Below are positions 23,878-36,283 of a DNA stretch of 64,000 bases, piece after piece (position 1 is the stretch's first letter; each line of letters begins with the position of its first letter). Origin of the DNA: Neurospora crassa OR74A. Lineage: Eukaryota > Ascomycota > Sordariomycetes > Sordariales > Sordariaceae. A program made the translations under genes and the position numbers. The notes beneath the pieces were generated by a model. That model made no database searches, was not told where the DNA came from, and saw only the letters and a list, made by a program, of their open reading frames with translations. The stretch lies in assembly GCF_000182925.2 (NCBI RefSeq), contig NC_026502.1, forward strand, positions 1,364,001 through 1,428,000, read 5' to 3'.

Positions 23878-24500
23878 ATGCCCTCAACACCTAATGCAAA
23901 GGCAAAGCCACCCAGGCTCGTCCTCTTCGACATCATCCCAGAGCTAACCATTGTCACCGGCTCTATCTCAGAGATGATCAACTCCCCCACAAAAGTCAAG
24001 CCTCAAAACAGTCCCAACTCGCCCATCGCTGATACTTTTGATGGTAGTGGCACCACCACCACCGACAACAAAAACACAGCCAAATTTTCACCAACTCAGC
24101 CGTCACCCACAAGTCCAATTACCAACAGAAGTACGTCATCAAGCAGCAATACCCAAAAGTCTCCAACACCACCAACAACGCCGCCCATGCTCTCGCCTCC
24201 CGCTCCCTACCCCTGGCTGTGGTCCTGCCACTCCTGCCGGTCTGTATACCGGCTAGCCTGCACGAGGAGATGCCTGGAGTGTGGACATGTCTTTTGCTGT
24301 TTAATGCCTGCCATTAATCAAAGGGAATCTGAAGAGAGAGACAAGACTGGAAAGAAAAGAAAGCGAAGCGGAAGTGGCAGAAAAGGAGGAGGACCGTGCA
24401 CCGCCGAGTTTGATTACTTGGGTTGGTCGGCGTGGGGAAGCTTTCGACGGAGTGTGACGGGTGCTGCTGCCAGGCGTGCTTTGACAGTTGGTGGTGGTGG

Positions 24501-24531
<31 letters not shown>

Positions 24532-25620
24532 AGTGGAAAGAAGAAGTTGGGATCGAGTGGGAAGAGGAGACTCACCAGTGTTTCTCTCTCTCCTCGTCCC
24601 TCCCTTTCTTCCAGCTCTAATAGAAAAGATACCACCACCACCTCTGACTCGGACTCATCCCAATCTGCCAATGACAAAGTCGCCGCCGCTCGCCTCCAAG
24701 ACTTTGCAACATGGCATCTCATCCCCGTCCCCCCCTTAGACTCATCTTCAAGTTCGTCTTCATCTTCACCCCCAGGCCCAGGCTCAAAATCGCCTAGAGC
24801 TACAACCCTAGCCTGGCATCACGTCTCTGAGCGCGAGACCCGCTCCATCGCCCGGGCCAAAGAAAAGATGTACGTCGAACGCACCCACAACTGCTGGTCT
24901 CACTGCGACTACCCGTCCGAGTGTCGACAGACTGTCATCGCTGCGTGCGAAGAAGGTCGTGCTAAGATTGACAGGAATGCCAAGAAATTGGTGTGGGTGA
25001 ATGATAGGGATAAGGACGCCATCGAGGCTCAGAGGCGTAAGGAAAGGGAGAGGGAGAGGGAGACTATGAAGAAGGCGTTGGGAGCGAGGAGGAGTAGGAG
25101 TGGACAGGAAGAAAGGGAGAGGAGGATGGGTGGACAGAGAAGTAGTGGGAGGAAGGGAAGGGGACACGAGGGAAATGGGAGTGGGAGTGTCGGGGAGAAA
25201 AAAAGTGATGACTCTTCTTCGTCATCGTCGACCTCCTCTGCTGGTGGCAGCAGTAGCTCTTCTTCAGACGCCTCGGGTTCGGAAGATGAACAGTTGCTTG
25301 TCAAGGAGGCGACTATCAAGTTCGATTGGAAGGAGACCATGATAGCAGCACAAGGGACGCAGAAGGACCCGGAGGATGACAACACCGGCAACCTCACGGT
25401 TGCCGCGCTTGAGCCCTATTCTAGGCTGGACGGCTGCAGTTCTCGCCAGGACTGTTACATTACCATGGTTGCGGATGAGATGACTATTGATCCTGCGAAG
25501 CTGTTGAAGGACGATCTGGAGACCATTTCAGTTTCGCCGGTGTCGCCCTTGGCTGGAGGCCGTCTCGCTGTGGGAATCGCTAACCCGGACATTTACGAGT
25601 CGTTTGCCTCATTCATTTAA
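23878..25620 (+). CDS. unrecognised low-complexity protein with Cys clusters
   Basis: 580 aa, no intron seen. I do not recognise a named family. Order of features: a short conserved-looking N-terminus (PPRLVLFDIIPELTIVTGSI), a Ser/Thr/Pro-rich stretch, and a Cys cluster near residues 118-145 (WSCHSCRSVYRLACTRRC, then CLECGH and CC) that could bind zinc. Next come a Gly/Asp tract of ten consecutive Asp near 207-216, long Ser runs, and a second Cys/His patch (HNCWSHCDYPSEC, about 340-352). A basic, highly charged coiled region (RRKERERERETMKK) follows, then another Ser run, and an ordered C-terminus with ITMVADEMTIDPAKLL. The ordered ends and Cys patches suggest a nuclear or scaffold role, which is inference. 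Confidence 0.65.
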
Positions 25621-26672
25621 TTCGGGCCTATGGAGAATGATGTGGCCATGCAAACGTGATCAATTGTCCGGGAAGTAAAAACCTTGAAAGGTAGAGGATC
25701 AAAGCTCTGAATGACACATATCGTCTTGTTATAGGTACGAAAACTCCATGGTCATGGATCGGTAGGGCATAGAGGTCTTGCTTAAAGAGAGTTCACCAAG
25801 TTAGCTTCTAGAATGACAACAATACTTGGATCTACCTTACCTGCGTTTTCTCATGTAGTAATCGGCAGCGGGTATCAGTGTCGTCCGAAACAGCAGATGG
25901 TGAGACTGAACACATTGTAGTCACCATGAATAGAATTGCGCATCCCAGACTGTAGAGAGAACATAATAAGAATTGGTATCGCAAATTTTCAAGGCTCTTC
26001 CTTGTAGCCTTTATTCCGCCACTACCTGCAACCAGTACCAACCGACACGTTCATTTAACGTGTCCTGATGTTTTCCTCGCTAAGCCCTCATGGCCGAGTC
26101 GTACTATAAAAAAAACGATAAAGAAGATTCATGTTGTTACAGATATCGTAAAAGAGCTGCTGTCGCACGCCGCGCCGTGACGAGGGGAGATTGCTCGCCG
26201 TTCCCAGTGTGTGGTGCACTCCAAGATGACATTATACAGTGAATGGTCTCCCTGCTCATCGCCACCCAAGCGGCTTCCACGTCTGGATGATACAGAACGC
26301 TTCGCTTTTCGTGTGTGTTCCGAACGCACCACTCTGCTGGAAGTGTCGCAAGGGAAGTTCGCCGTCGTCTATGCGCTGCGCTTGTTGCCGTCGCAGACAC
26401 CGGGAGTGCTCGGCTTTTTCAAGCCATGGTTCGGTGGGCCCCAAGCCCGTGTGCGTATCCCAACAACAAATAATAGGAAGAAAATACCCAACAATACAGC
26501 GGCGTTAGTGTTGGATTAGCGAAGACAATCCCCAACCCCCCCGGCATCACCCCGTGACATCCCTTGAACAAGCCGATTGCTGTCCTGCCCGTCAGCCCGG
26601 AGCGGGGCTAGAGAGATGCAAGACAGTGTGCGAAACGTGTGCGACGTCGAGTTTTTCGGTGCAGTTGTGGAC
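25621..26672. other. intergenic, 1.05 kb between convergent genes
   Basis: 3' regions of the Cys-cluster protein and H2A.Z genes. Several short frames on both strands, none with a family resemblance. Confidence 0.5.
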
Positions 26673-27704
26673 TTAAGCCTCCTGAGCCTTGGCCTTCTTC
26701 TTCTGCTCTACCTTGAGCAGAAGGGCGCGGTTAATGTGGGGGAGGACACCACCGAAGGCGATAGTGGCGCGGATGAGGGTATCAAGCTCCTCATCTCCAC
26801 GGATGGCAAGCTGAAGATGGCGGGGAGTAATACGCTTGACCTTCAGGTCCTTGGCAGCGTTCTATACAACGGAAATCATTGAGTTAGCCATAAAGCAGGT
26901 AAAACTTGGAAATGGGAGCCTCCTCGTCGCCAAGCAATATGGCCGAGCGGATGGGGTATGAATGACTTACACCCGCAAGTTCGAGGACTTCAGCAGTCAA
27001 ATATTCCAGCACGGCAGTAACATAGACGGCAGCCTTGGCGCCAACGCGCATCTTGTTTTGGGTGTTCTGCTTCAGGAAACGCTTGACACGACCGCAAGGG
27101 AACTAATTAGATTCAAGTCAGCATGGCGCATCAGACACACGGCAAACTCCAGAGGACGGAAATGCACGCCGCAGCTCCGCCTCGTTGTCAGAGCGAGAAA
27201 TCCAAAGTTAGGGACCGGAACAAGGTCCGGGTGCGGGGCCAGGGCGAGAGAAGGATGCACAGAACAACGCGTCCATATGAAGCCGAAATAGTATCGCGTA
27301 CGGGGCGCAATGGGGGTTTTTTTCTTTTACCCAGCGGCGGGGTTGTGTGCGACCGACGTGTGAGGCAGCGAGTTCGCGTTCTTCGTAGGTTGGCACTATG
27401 GGGTTGTCCGGAAATGTAGGGGGCTCGGTGGACGCGTTGTGGTGTATCGGCGTGATTCCATCGACATCTGACGACAGGGATGGCGGATGCGAGCAAAAAA
27501 AAAGTTGGTTGATGAGACGACGTCGATGGTGCAGATCGGAGCAGGAATTGAAAGCGGACAGAGCCATGAAGCTCGTCAACTATAAAAACGTACCTGAAGA
27601 CCAGCGCGAGCAGAATGGCTCTGCTGCTTCTTGGGACCTTCGACGCCCGAGGTCTTTCCACCCGAGCTCTTGCCGCCAGACGACTTGCCCTTTCCGCCAG
27701 CCAT
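26673..27704 (-). CDS. HTZ1: histone H2A.Z
   Basis: Minus-strand join of 27704-27594, 27102-26971 and 26861-26673, giving 143 aa, with both introns in phase 0. This is the H2A variant that replaces H2A in nucleosomes flanking promoters and is deposited by the SWR1 complex. Exon 1 encodes a Lys/Gly/Ser-rich tail ending SARAGLQ. Exon 2 encodes [20 protein letters not shown] and the alpha-1/alpha-2 region to LELAG. Exon 3 encodes [20 protein letters not shown], the GDEELD acidic patch, and a C-tail ending [18 protein letters not shown] and LPHINRALL are diagnostic of H2A.Z rather than canonical H2A. The first intron is long (491 bp) for this genome; the second is 109 bp. Confidence 0.93.
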
Positions 27705-28194
27705 TGTGTTTGTTTGTTTGTTTGAAGGGATTGAACGGGGTGGGATGGTTGTGCGCGGGATGGGCGGATGGACGTAGTGTCGAGAATAAAACCGGTGGTC
27801 GTGACGATGCTGGATGTTGATATTGACGGGGCAACGGCGCGGGATTTGCGTGGAACTGGTGGAAGTGGATGAAGCGGGGTTGGCGGATGGAAAAGTGGTG
27901 TTTTGGCCGGAAGGATGATCGCGACGAGGTTTGGTGTTGAAGTTGGCGCCAGGAGACGCTCGAAAATTCAGAAGGGCCGAAGATGCATGCCACTGATGGG
28001 CCCTTTGATGTTGTGTCCTTCCAGGTGATTGCCCGCCGTGTTTGAGCGCAACCGCGCCTGAGACATGCGTCCGTACAGGAGGGAAGGTGCCGACGTCCAA
28101 GCTAAGCGAAGGGATGGAAGCTCGAGCTCAGTCAGCTAACAGCCAGCTCCCGTGGGTGCTTTGCTTGCCGTGTGTGCTGATTTGTCGCTGTTGC

Positions 28195-28197
<3 letters not shown>

Positions 28198-28229
<32 letters not shown>
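28198..28229. repeat. poly-T tract, 32 nt
   Basis: Uninterrupted T run, followed within 20 bases by GTAGG/TAGG tandem units to about 28280. Confidence 0.85.
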
Positions 28230-29354
28230 CCTCCTCCGCAGAGGGAGGGTAGGTAGGTTAGTGTAGGTAGGTAGGTAGGTACCTTGGGGTAACCTTGGGT
28301 ACGGCGAGCCAAGCAGACCACTTGACCAATTCGAAGGGAGCTCCGAGGCTTGGCAATATCATGAAGCTCCAGGCAAAGGCCCAGCCAGCAAGGCCTCGAG
28401 CCAGCCATGACGACCCAGTGAGGTCCATCTCGAGACAGATAGCCAGACCTCAACTCAGCCTCGCAAGGGCCGTGGCTGACACGGTCTTGCAGAGAACCTT
28501 GCCGACATCTCCGCAATGAACGGCCCAAGAAAAGGCCTCCCAGGACAAGTCCATGTGATGCAAGGGGAGTCGCATACCTCACTGTTGCCCGACGTTGAGA
28601 GCACCTTTCTGGTTTGAAGCCATGCAGAGATCCGCGACGGGCACTGTCCGGGCCGGCCACCCAGCTGGTTAAGGCGGGCCAAAAGCCGTCAGAGTCTTTG
28701 GCAATGAAGGCCTGAGCATCTTCACAGCAGATTTGCACGCTTTTCCGAGGCTGGCGTGGTGTTGCAGAGTGTCTTGAAATGTTGCTCAGATAGTGTGATT
28801 CGGAGCCTTGGGTGAGCCTTTGCCAATCTGCCGCTGGTTGTTGTGGTCCGTGACCTTACTCCAAAAACTCGTCGCAGCCGTGCCAAGCTTTCACGTTACG
28901 ACATTTCAACTGGCGCAGTGTCTGCCAGCTGTCTGCGCTTGAGCAGACCGAGCTGTCTGTTTTCAGTGGTGACTGAGGTTCAATTCACAACGAACTATGT
29001 AAGCTCCCAACATGAACGCTTCAAACAACGTAAATCGTGCAAAGATGCACACAGTAATTGTGTGCCTTCTTCACCACTCTTCAATTCCCTCTCGCAATCC
29101 TCGCCAACCTCTCAGCCTCACATCTCCGTCTTTCCACTCTCTGCAATACCTCCAGCCTATGACGGTCGTTGCTGATCGGGTCCTGATGCCCCGAAACCCG
29201 ATCCGATACTTGGGTGGTAGTGTCGTGGATGTATCTGTTCATCATGGAGCCGTACTCTCTTCTTCTGGTGACACAAGATGCATTAGATAACTACTTTTGC
29301 CATTCCGCCTGTAATATGGAAGCCTTTGGATTATGTTTGTAGCTCAACAGCCAA

Positions 29355-29549
29355 CTACCAAAGGGATGCCGACGTACGACGGGATTCTAGGATTGGGAAA
29401 AAGATAAAAAGAAACCATGGCAAGACCCACTTCGGAGCTTGGGCCGGTGCGGGTAGATCCCCGGCTCCCGATGTGGGGCCGACCGCCGCGCCATTTGAGC
29501 CATTGCCGCTACCGGTGTTGCCAGCACCGCCGCTGTAATATGTGCTCAT
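29355..29549 (-). CDS. possible small tail-hydrophobic protein
   Basis: 64 codons. The N-terminal half is Gly/Ser/Asn-rich (MSTYYSGGAGNTGSGNGS), followed by a Pro-rich hinge and a hydrophobic segment WVLPWFLFIFFPIL near residues 41-54 that could be a membrane anchor. No homology is recognised. It is supported only by the ATG, composition and the plausible anchor, and could be chance. Confidence 0.2.
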   Translation of the reverse strand: MSTYYSGGAGNTGSGNGSNGAAVGPTSGAGDLPAPAQAPKWVLPWFLFIFFPILESRRTSASLW

Positions 29550-31401
29550 GATGAAATGTACTATCCGACTGTCGTATATAGTGTACGCTACTCCAGCGGG
29601 AAACTCAGTAGGTAAAGATGATGGATAGAGGTAGCATGGTAAGTAAGGTGGTGTGCATAGGTCTACTTCGAGGAAAGAAAAAAAGACTTTGTTCTCAGGC
29701 AGCGAGGAAGAGCACTTTATATCTTCTTACATGTAGGTGTTCATCCTCCAAGATGATCATCAAATCGTACTCGTAATCCCTGGAACTTATGGCAACGTGC
29801 CTGCTCTCACCAACCTCTGTGACCGTTGCTTGTCATGAGGCAGAACACTCGCCTCGATCTGGCTGTGAGCCCATGTTAATGCCCGCGCTGGGCGGGTTGA
29901 AAGCAGCAACAACCCAACAGAATAAGAAAAAACCGAAGGGATTGAGGCGATGACGATTCAAGACAAAGTGAGTGAACTGAATAGAACTGATTCGTCAGAT
30001 AGTCATATGGAAGCCATCGGCACTCGGGACTCCGTGGTATACCGTGGTATAATAGGCGTGAAGGGTGAAGCTTCCGCGCGATGCCTAGCAGACAGCCCTA
30101 GGCTCCATTCCACCCCTGTAACCGAAAAACCGCTGCGGGTGGAGTGAAGCATGTGACATAATAGATAGGATAGAAGAGAAAATGCGCAGTGGAATCGAGG
30201 ACTGGTGGGTGTCACCCCTGCTCAGAGCGAAGTGAAAGTCAGTGGTGGTCGTCCTGACTGTAGAGATTTGGAGACCGAAAGGGTGAAGTCGTAGGAAGCG
30301 CTTAGCCAGCCAAGCCGTCGGCGGAACACGACTTGGACCGATGCACGACGAACGTTCAAGGGAAAAGGCAGGACATCACCTGAAGAGTCCAAGATTGATT
30401 CGAGTCCTAGCATACACATCGCTCAGCAAGGACTTGATGGGAATGCGTTCGGGAGATTTGAACCACTTTAAGAGAAAAGAACAATCCGCAGCACAAGCGA
30501 CAAAGTTATTTAGGACTTCGGCGTTTGGGCGGTCTGGGGCATACTGATAGGCGTACAGCAGACTGCTTGGGCTCACTGAGAACTGCTGATCAAATGTACA
30601 CTGCAGTTACAATTGGTTGCTGCTCACAGCCTGACAAAATCAAGTCAGCTCTTCAAGAGCAACGTTGGACAGGCAGTTTCACTAGTGGATTGAGGAGACT
30701 CGGTCGAGAGTAGAGAGCAACCCGGAGTCTGCCAGGAGCCTCGTCTGGAAAACAAACACTTTGGGCAAGTCGTGTCACTTCTCATTACAAAAAATAAAAC
30801 AAAAATGAAAAAGGAAAATTCACGGGGTCATCCACTGTGTGGCTATGAGAATGTGAGATGGTAGTTTAAACACCAACGTTTGAACCAATCAAGCCGTTGC
30901 AATATCCAACAGCCTCAAAATGTTCGGTGAACCTCCGGCTTTTGCGCCGCACTGCCACATTGAAGGTTCCTGAGCTGCAAGGCCTCCAATTTGTTGTGAA
31001 ATCTCAACCACTGATGTTCATTCGAACGCTCTTGCCTGTATTCCTCGTCAAATCGACTCTTATGCATTTGGCTATGCCTTGGGATGGGTCCGGGTCGATG
31101 CGCCTCTCAAAGCGTCGTCTGTGTACCGATTAGAAAGAGTATTGTTCAGCTGGTCACTTTTCAAGGTGATTAAGTCGCTTCCTCTCTGGAGAGTAGGCGC
31201 CTTATGGTTCGCGCACAAACGCCCGAGTATGCTGTAGATAACTACCTCTAGCATAAAGCCTAGCGAGTGCAGCTCATTAAAGCAAACAAACCGAGACCGT
31301 ACTTTTCCTCCCCAGTCCGAGAACAATAGGCCGCGTAGCCTGGCGTCCACCTGGTCATAACTGGGCCCCATATCGTCGGCAGATCTCAGAACTCTGCCAG
31401 C

Positions 31402-34379
31402 ATGACTTCCCTCCTGAGAGGGCCCTCGGCAATGGCGCAAGGGGGACGCCTCAATCAAACATCATTTAAGGCAGGCACCTCTCCGGAACTTGCAGTCACA
31501 AACAAGCCGACCCAAGACTCCTATCTTCAAGACCGATCCAACAAGCGAGTGGAATTTGACAACCTCGAAAGCAATACCAGCGAGAGGACCGAGTGGGAGG
31601 AGAGATACTTCAAACCACGGCGCTCAGATACGATTTTCTCAAGCTTCTCTAACGCCTCAACAGTAACCAACACCACCGAGCCAGACCCCTTAACTCCAGC
31701 CACTGCCTCCTTCGAAATAACGAACCCTTTCCAGTATCCTTCGTCGCCTTCGTTGATGGAATCCCGATGTGGCTCACCCGCTCCAATGACATTCCATGCT
31801 GGGACATATTTCAGATCGGAAGAAGGACTGGATAGTCATCCTGTGGATATGACGACAGCAAACTTCACTGATGAAGGCTCATCGTCGCCAAGGCATATTA
31901 TCTTGCCGAACTTGAATGCGAGACGAACATTCCGAGAACAGGACACGCTCAGAAAGAACCTGCAAGACCCAGCCCGACATCTGCCCAAGTGGAGGAGCAA
32001 AGACAGTATGAGCAAACATGCGGTGTTCCAGGTCGGCCCGCCTTCTGACGCCACGCATCCTGAGAAGCCGCTGGTCAGCCAGATCACTGCAGGACTACGG
32101 GCGAAGTCCGCAGGTGATCCAAATATCCTCATGCCGGTCCGCCCAAAGGAGGAGTCTGAATCACTGGTACCAGCTGCAAAGACATCCCGCAATCTCAATT
32201 TACCAGACCTCCAAGGCATGCAAATTGATGAAACGTCTGGAGACGTGAGGGCAGATGCGACACAAGAATCAGTTCCGCAAGACGTCGACACCCCCACGTC
32301 CGGGAACGGCTCATCCCCCGAAGGACTTTCGCCGTTGATTATGACTCCTGGTCTCGATGACCCAGAAGACATTGAGACTTGCCCGATCCACATCTTGGAC
32401 GCTGGTCTCATCCAAGACGTCTGTGAACAGATTCTCAGGCAAGCGTTCGATACAGAGTACGACGACATTGCGCATACCGATGCAGCTGGTGAGGCGTACA
32501 ACACCGTTAGTTACTGCCTGGATGAGCTGTCAAGAATTCTTCCGGATGAGAGTCTGTTCAGCTCCACCATATGCATCCAGGAGCTACCTCGCGGAGCGGG
32601 CCACATTGCGCCGGCCCAGCAAGAAGGAAGTGGCTCAAGCTCTGGAACAGGCCGTCGTGGGGGGTGGAACAATGGGTCGCAGAAGAGACCGAACGACGAC
32701 GGTAACGGGTACCCCAGCAGAGGGCCTGAAGACGGTTCTGGTCCCGGAGATCGAGGTCTCGACGGGGGCGGTAACGATGGCGGGAACAAGAGAGCGCGTA
32801 TAACGACCGAATTGGGAAATCAGGGGTTAAGCTGTCCGTTCCGCAAAAGAAATCCCGAGAGATTTAACATCCGTGACCATCAACAATGTGCTGTTCGTCC
32901 ATTCGACAACATATATGAACTGAAGTAAGTCTCCTACCTGTCCTGATAGACTTTTGATGCTAATTTGTCGCTTGGGTAGACGCCATATCAAGAATCTCCA
33001 TAAGCAGAAAACTGGCTCTGCCTACCATTGCCCTAGATGCAAAGAGGACATGCGGTCGCGTGAAGCAGTGCAAGCGCATCTTGCGGTTCCGAGAGACAGC
33101 ATATGCAGCCCGCAAGAGGGAATTGCGAGTCGAAATCCGGAGGATGGCATCACGGATCGACATGAATTTTTGCTGAATAACCGGAAGGCAGATGGCAAGA
33201 TTGATAACTGGCAAGATCTCTGGCACAACTTGTTCGGTTTAGACGAAGAGGTTCCGGATCCCGGTGAGTGCTTTCCCATAGTGGCCCTTCTGTGTTTGGG
33301 TTTGTGTTTTTCGTGCGGCCTGGTTTGCTGACAGTGGGAATGAAGATTTTGAGCCTCCAGTCGAGCGCGAGGAGTTTTACAGAGATTTGCAGAACGCTCG
33401 CCCACAACTCAAGGACGCCCTAACCTCGAACGAGGAGCTGAGACGATTCGGCAACCAACGGTCCGAGGGATACCACGTGGAGCAACTGGTTGACATTTTT
33501 TACAACCATATTGGCAAAGTCTTTGACAGCTCCCGTCGCCAGCCGATGAACATATCCCGCCGCCAGAGAGTTGGTAAACGCACCCCGAGGGTTGAACCCT
33601 CGAATTCGGCAAGTCCAATAAGCCCAGTGACCCAGAAACCGGCCCGAAGACTGGATCAACTCGCAGTCCCGAGGCAGATGGTCAGGAAACGGCTCATCAA
33701 CGGCGACAGTAACGGAGGCAGCCTAGCTTCTTCTCTTGAGACGATTAACAGCGCCGAGTCGTGGGCGAATGTCGGCCAGGCCGAGATGGTGACGAGGGCA
33801 GCTCCAGGCATAGATAGTTCGGGGAGCGTGCAATCGCGCCAGGCACAGGTTGCGCAGACAGGTGTAGGTGTGGGCGTATCACCCTCGAGTTTTCGACAGG
33901 CTCGACAACATGATCTCTTTGTAACTCCGAGCCCAGTTACTCCCCCAACCCCCATCAACCCTCAGGTCGGCTTTGGTGCTTACGGCAATGAGGTCGTTGA
34001 CCTGAGCCAGCCAGCTCAACCTACACGGTTTCACCATGGTCGACAGGATCTGGTAGATTCGGGGATCGAGATGGTGAATTATTGTCGTCCCACCCAAGAC
34101 ATGAACGGATTGAGTGATAACCGTCGCGCCGAGGCCAGAGGAATGTTCGGACCGTCGCCACAGCCGCAGCAACACAGGCCTGCAGAGATGAACTTTGGGG
34201 GACCCCTACCTCAGCATCTGGCTTATCAGCAACAGCCAGGACATATGGAGCTGGCCAGCCCCGATGATGCTCAAATGATGATGGGAGGGATGTACGCGTC
34301 AACCTTTGACTGGGATTTGAATGGTGGTGGGATGGACCTGTTTCCCCAACAGTATCAGGGGAACCCTTCAAATCTTTGA
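31402..34379 (+). CDS. C2H2-like zinc-finger protein, fungal-specific
   Basis: Join 31402-32924, 32980-33263, 33346-34379, giving 946 aa with both junctions in frame (GAA CTG AA|GTAAGT; CCC G|GTGAGT). The N-terminal ~475 residues are Ser/Pro/Thr-rich and disordered. A finger region lies at about 478-545: CPFRKRNPERFN, DHQQCAVRPFDNIYELKRHI with KNLH, then a typical YHCPRCKEDM with AVQAHL. The first finger is irregular; the second is nearer to C2H2. An NWQDLWHNLFGLD segment follows in exon 2, and an ordered YRDLQNARPQLKDAL to VEQLVDIFYNHIGKVF stretch in exon 3, before a Gln/Pro-rich tail. The order of finger pair, WxxLWxxLF and long disordered flanks is common in Sordariomycete proteins of unknown function, often suspected transcription regulators. 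Confidence 0.75.
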
Positions 34380-36283
34380 CAATGTCGAAGGTCCATTTAT
34401 AGGCACTGTCATCGACAGCGCTAAGTCAAGGTCTTGGATGTCATGTCAGGTGACTGGGATCGGATTTGCGATGCTGCTAGAGAAGCCGAAGGTCTGAACA
34501 CGAGCAAACATGGTCCGGATTTTTTTTTTTTTTTTTTTTTTTTGGGTCGTTTTTCTTCGGCTGTTTTGTGGTCAGGTGGGAGAGGAAAGAGCGATATGTA
34601 CGGGTGTCAGATAACATTGTGCTGTCTCTGTGCACGAAGGGAACCAACCCCTCCTTCCGTTCGACCAACAAGTCCGATAAGAGAGATAGCCCCCGCCCCG
34701 CGCTATACAGGTAAAGATAACCGATAAGATAGATACTACATAGAGAGCTTTTAGAAGCCCAAGAATCTACTAACGTGGTTTTCATCCTTTATTCTAAACA
34801 TCTGTTTCTTGAACTTGTCCGATATCTTCTGTGTCTAGAAGTGATTGTGAAGATTTTGTGCGTTCTACCATGATTGCCACTCGCTCACCAACGAAAGGAT
34901 CATAGCCTGCTGCCCGATACGTAAACCCCCCCACTACATACACCGAGACCTGTGGTCATCTAGGCTTTCATCAACATTCATTCTCGATGTACTCGCTTCT
35001 TCTCGTCCATCTCAACGCAAGCCATGTAGTCCTCGACCTACACACGTCCATATTTTAGAGTCATTGAGGGACTCTGGGGCGAAGATGATGTTCAAGTTTT
35101 CGCCAATGGTTACGATGGTGTCAATGGGGAGCTGGACCTTGCGGGTGACGAGGGCAGAGGGGGCGATGGCAACGGCAGTCAACATGCCAACCAGAGCTGG
35201 CTGGGCCAGGGAATGGAAAGTGAAGCTGCATATGATAGTATTTAAGTCTCGTTACAGAGGCGCGTCCTAAAGTTGGCTATGGTAGGTAGACAATGGCTAA
35301 CGCATGCGGTTCCCTTTGGTGTGGGCTCTGTTCCCTGAAACGTGAAAGATGAGACTGAAAGCGATGAGAGGATAGGCAGAGTTTCTCTCTCGAAAGACCA
35401 AAATAATTGGGAGCTATGTATATAGGCTTAGACCTTGAGTTCTACTAATACGTCATCATCCCATCAAAGGCTCTCTGCGGGAAACGGCCCCCAAGCGAAG
35501 GGCCGCCGATAAAGCTCGCTTGATGCACGATAGCTAATACTAATCGGCCAAGGTGTATCAAACCATTTTCATTTGGTTAGGGATCGTTCGCTAGGGTAAT
35601 TCACACGATAAATTGACGACCAACCCCTTCCTTTGATCCTTCATGTACTCGACGTTGGGGTTTACTCTCGATACTGAGATCGACTGCAACCTTTGTCAAC
35701 TTGAGCAAACAAAGCAAAGGGCGGCTTGTACGCAGTACGGAAACATCAGACCCTCTTGGCTAGCATGAGTGTATAAGTGAAAAAGCATCTCATTCCATGG
35801 GAGGAAAATGATAATTCAAGACGATCTTTATCATGGTTCAAGAGTTGAGCTTGTGCTGAATGATGTTCCTCCCAGGTTGTCCCAGGTTGTGTCAGACCAG
35901 CTGAAGGTCAGCCAGTGGAACAGGGAGCGGGGGCGTTGGCAGGTCACTCGTGTGTTTCTGGAATTGGAAACAGTTAGGTTAGGACAGTACATCTTTTTTG
36001 CGCGCACAGTCCAACAGCATCAGCCAATTCAATACGAGAGAATAAAGTCACCCCACATTGTCCAGGTACTGCACTAACACTTACATGCACTTTGGGGGCC
36101 GCCTGGCCATGTCACGCAACATTGCCGCTCCCGCGTCACCCACCCAACTGTTCCAACCAAAACATCGCTGCGGAGACTGCGACCTTGAAGAAAACACAAC
36201 ATTCCAGCCCCAAATTGAACAACACTGCGCCACGCGTATGTCGAGGGCGCAATTCTGCTTTCAACGACGGGCAGGATGTTTGC
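34380..36283. other. intergenic, 1.9 kb
   Basis: 3' region of the zinc-finger gene with a 24-nt T run (34520-34543), then mostly uncallable sequence. A weak small coding-like frame on the minus strand (35012-35185) is listed separately. Confidence 0.45.
35012..35185 (-). CDS. weak candidate small protein or terminal exon
   Basis: 57 codons from the first in-frame ATG. The frame stays coding-like further upstream (HSLAQPALVGMLTAVAIAP, then VQLPIDTIVTIGENLNIIFA). The upstream open part and a possible ATATGCAG acceptor near 35230 suggest a terminal exon whose 5' exon I could not place. Not recognised. Confidence 0.2.
   Translation of the reverse strand: MLTAVAIAPSALVTRKVQLPIDTIVTIGENLNIIFAPESLNDSKIWTCVGRGLHGLR

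Larger units (their letters stand above)
27705..31401. other. intergenic, 3.7 kb
   Basis: Upstream regions of H2A.Z and of the zinc-finger gene, which diverge. It contains a 32-nt T run (28198-28229) and, just after it, TAGG tetranucleotide repeats (28247-28280). One small possible gene (29355-29549, minus) is listed separately. Nothing else is supported. Confidence 0.5.

Noticed and set aside
28247-28280. TAGG repeat as telomere-like sequence
   Set aside because: The unit is TAGG rather than TTAGGG, and the run is short and internal.
35808-36077. Frame with GRWQVT resembling the small-family exon-2 motif
   Set aside because: No strand-helix context or intron, and the upstream sequence is an internal direct repeat (CCCAGGTTGT).
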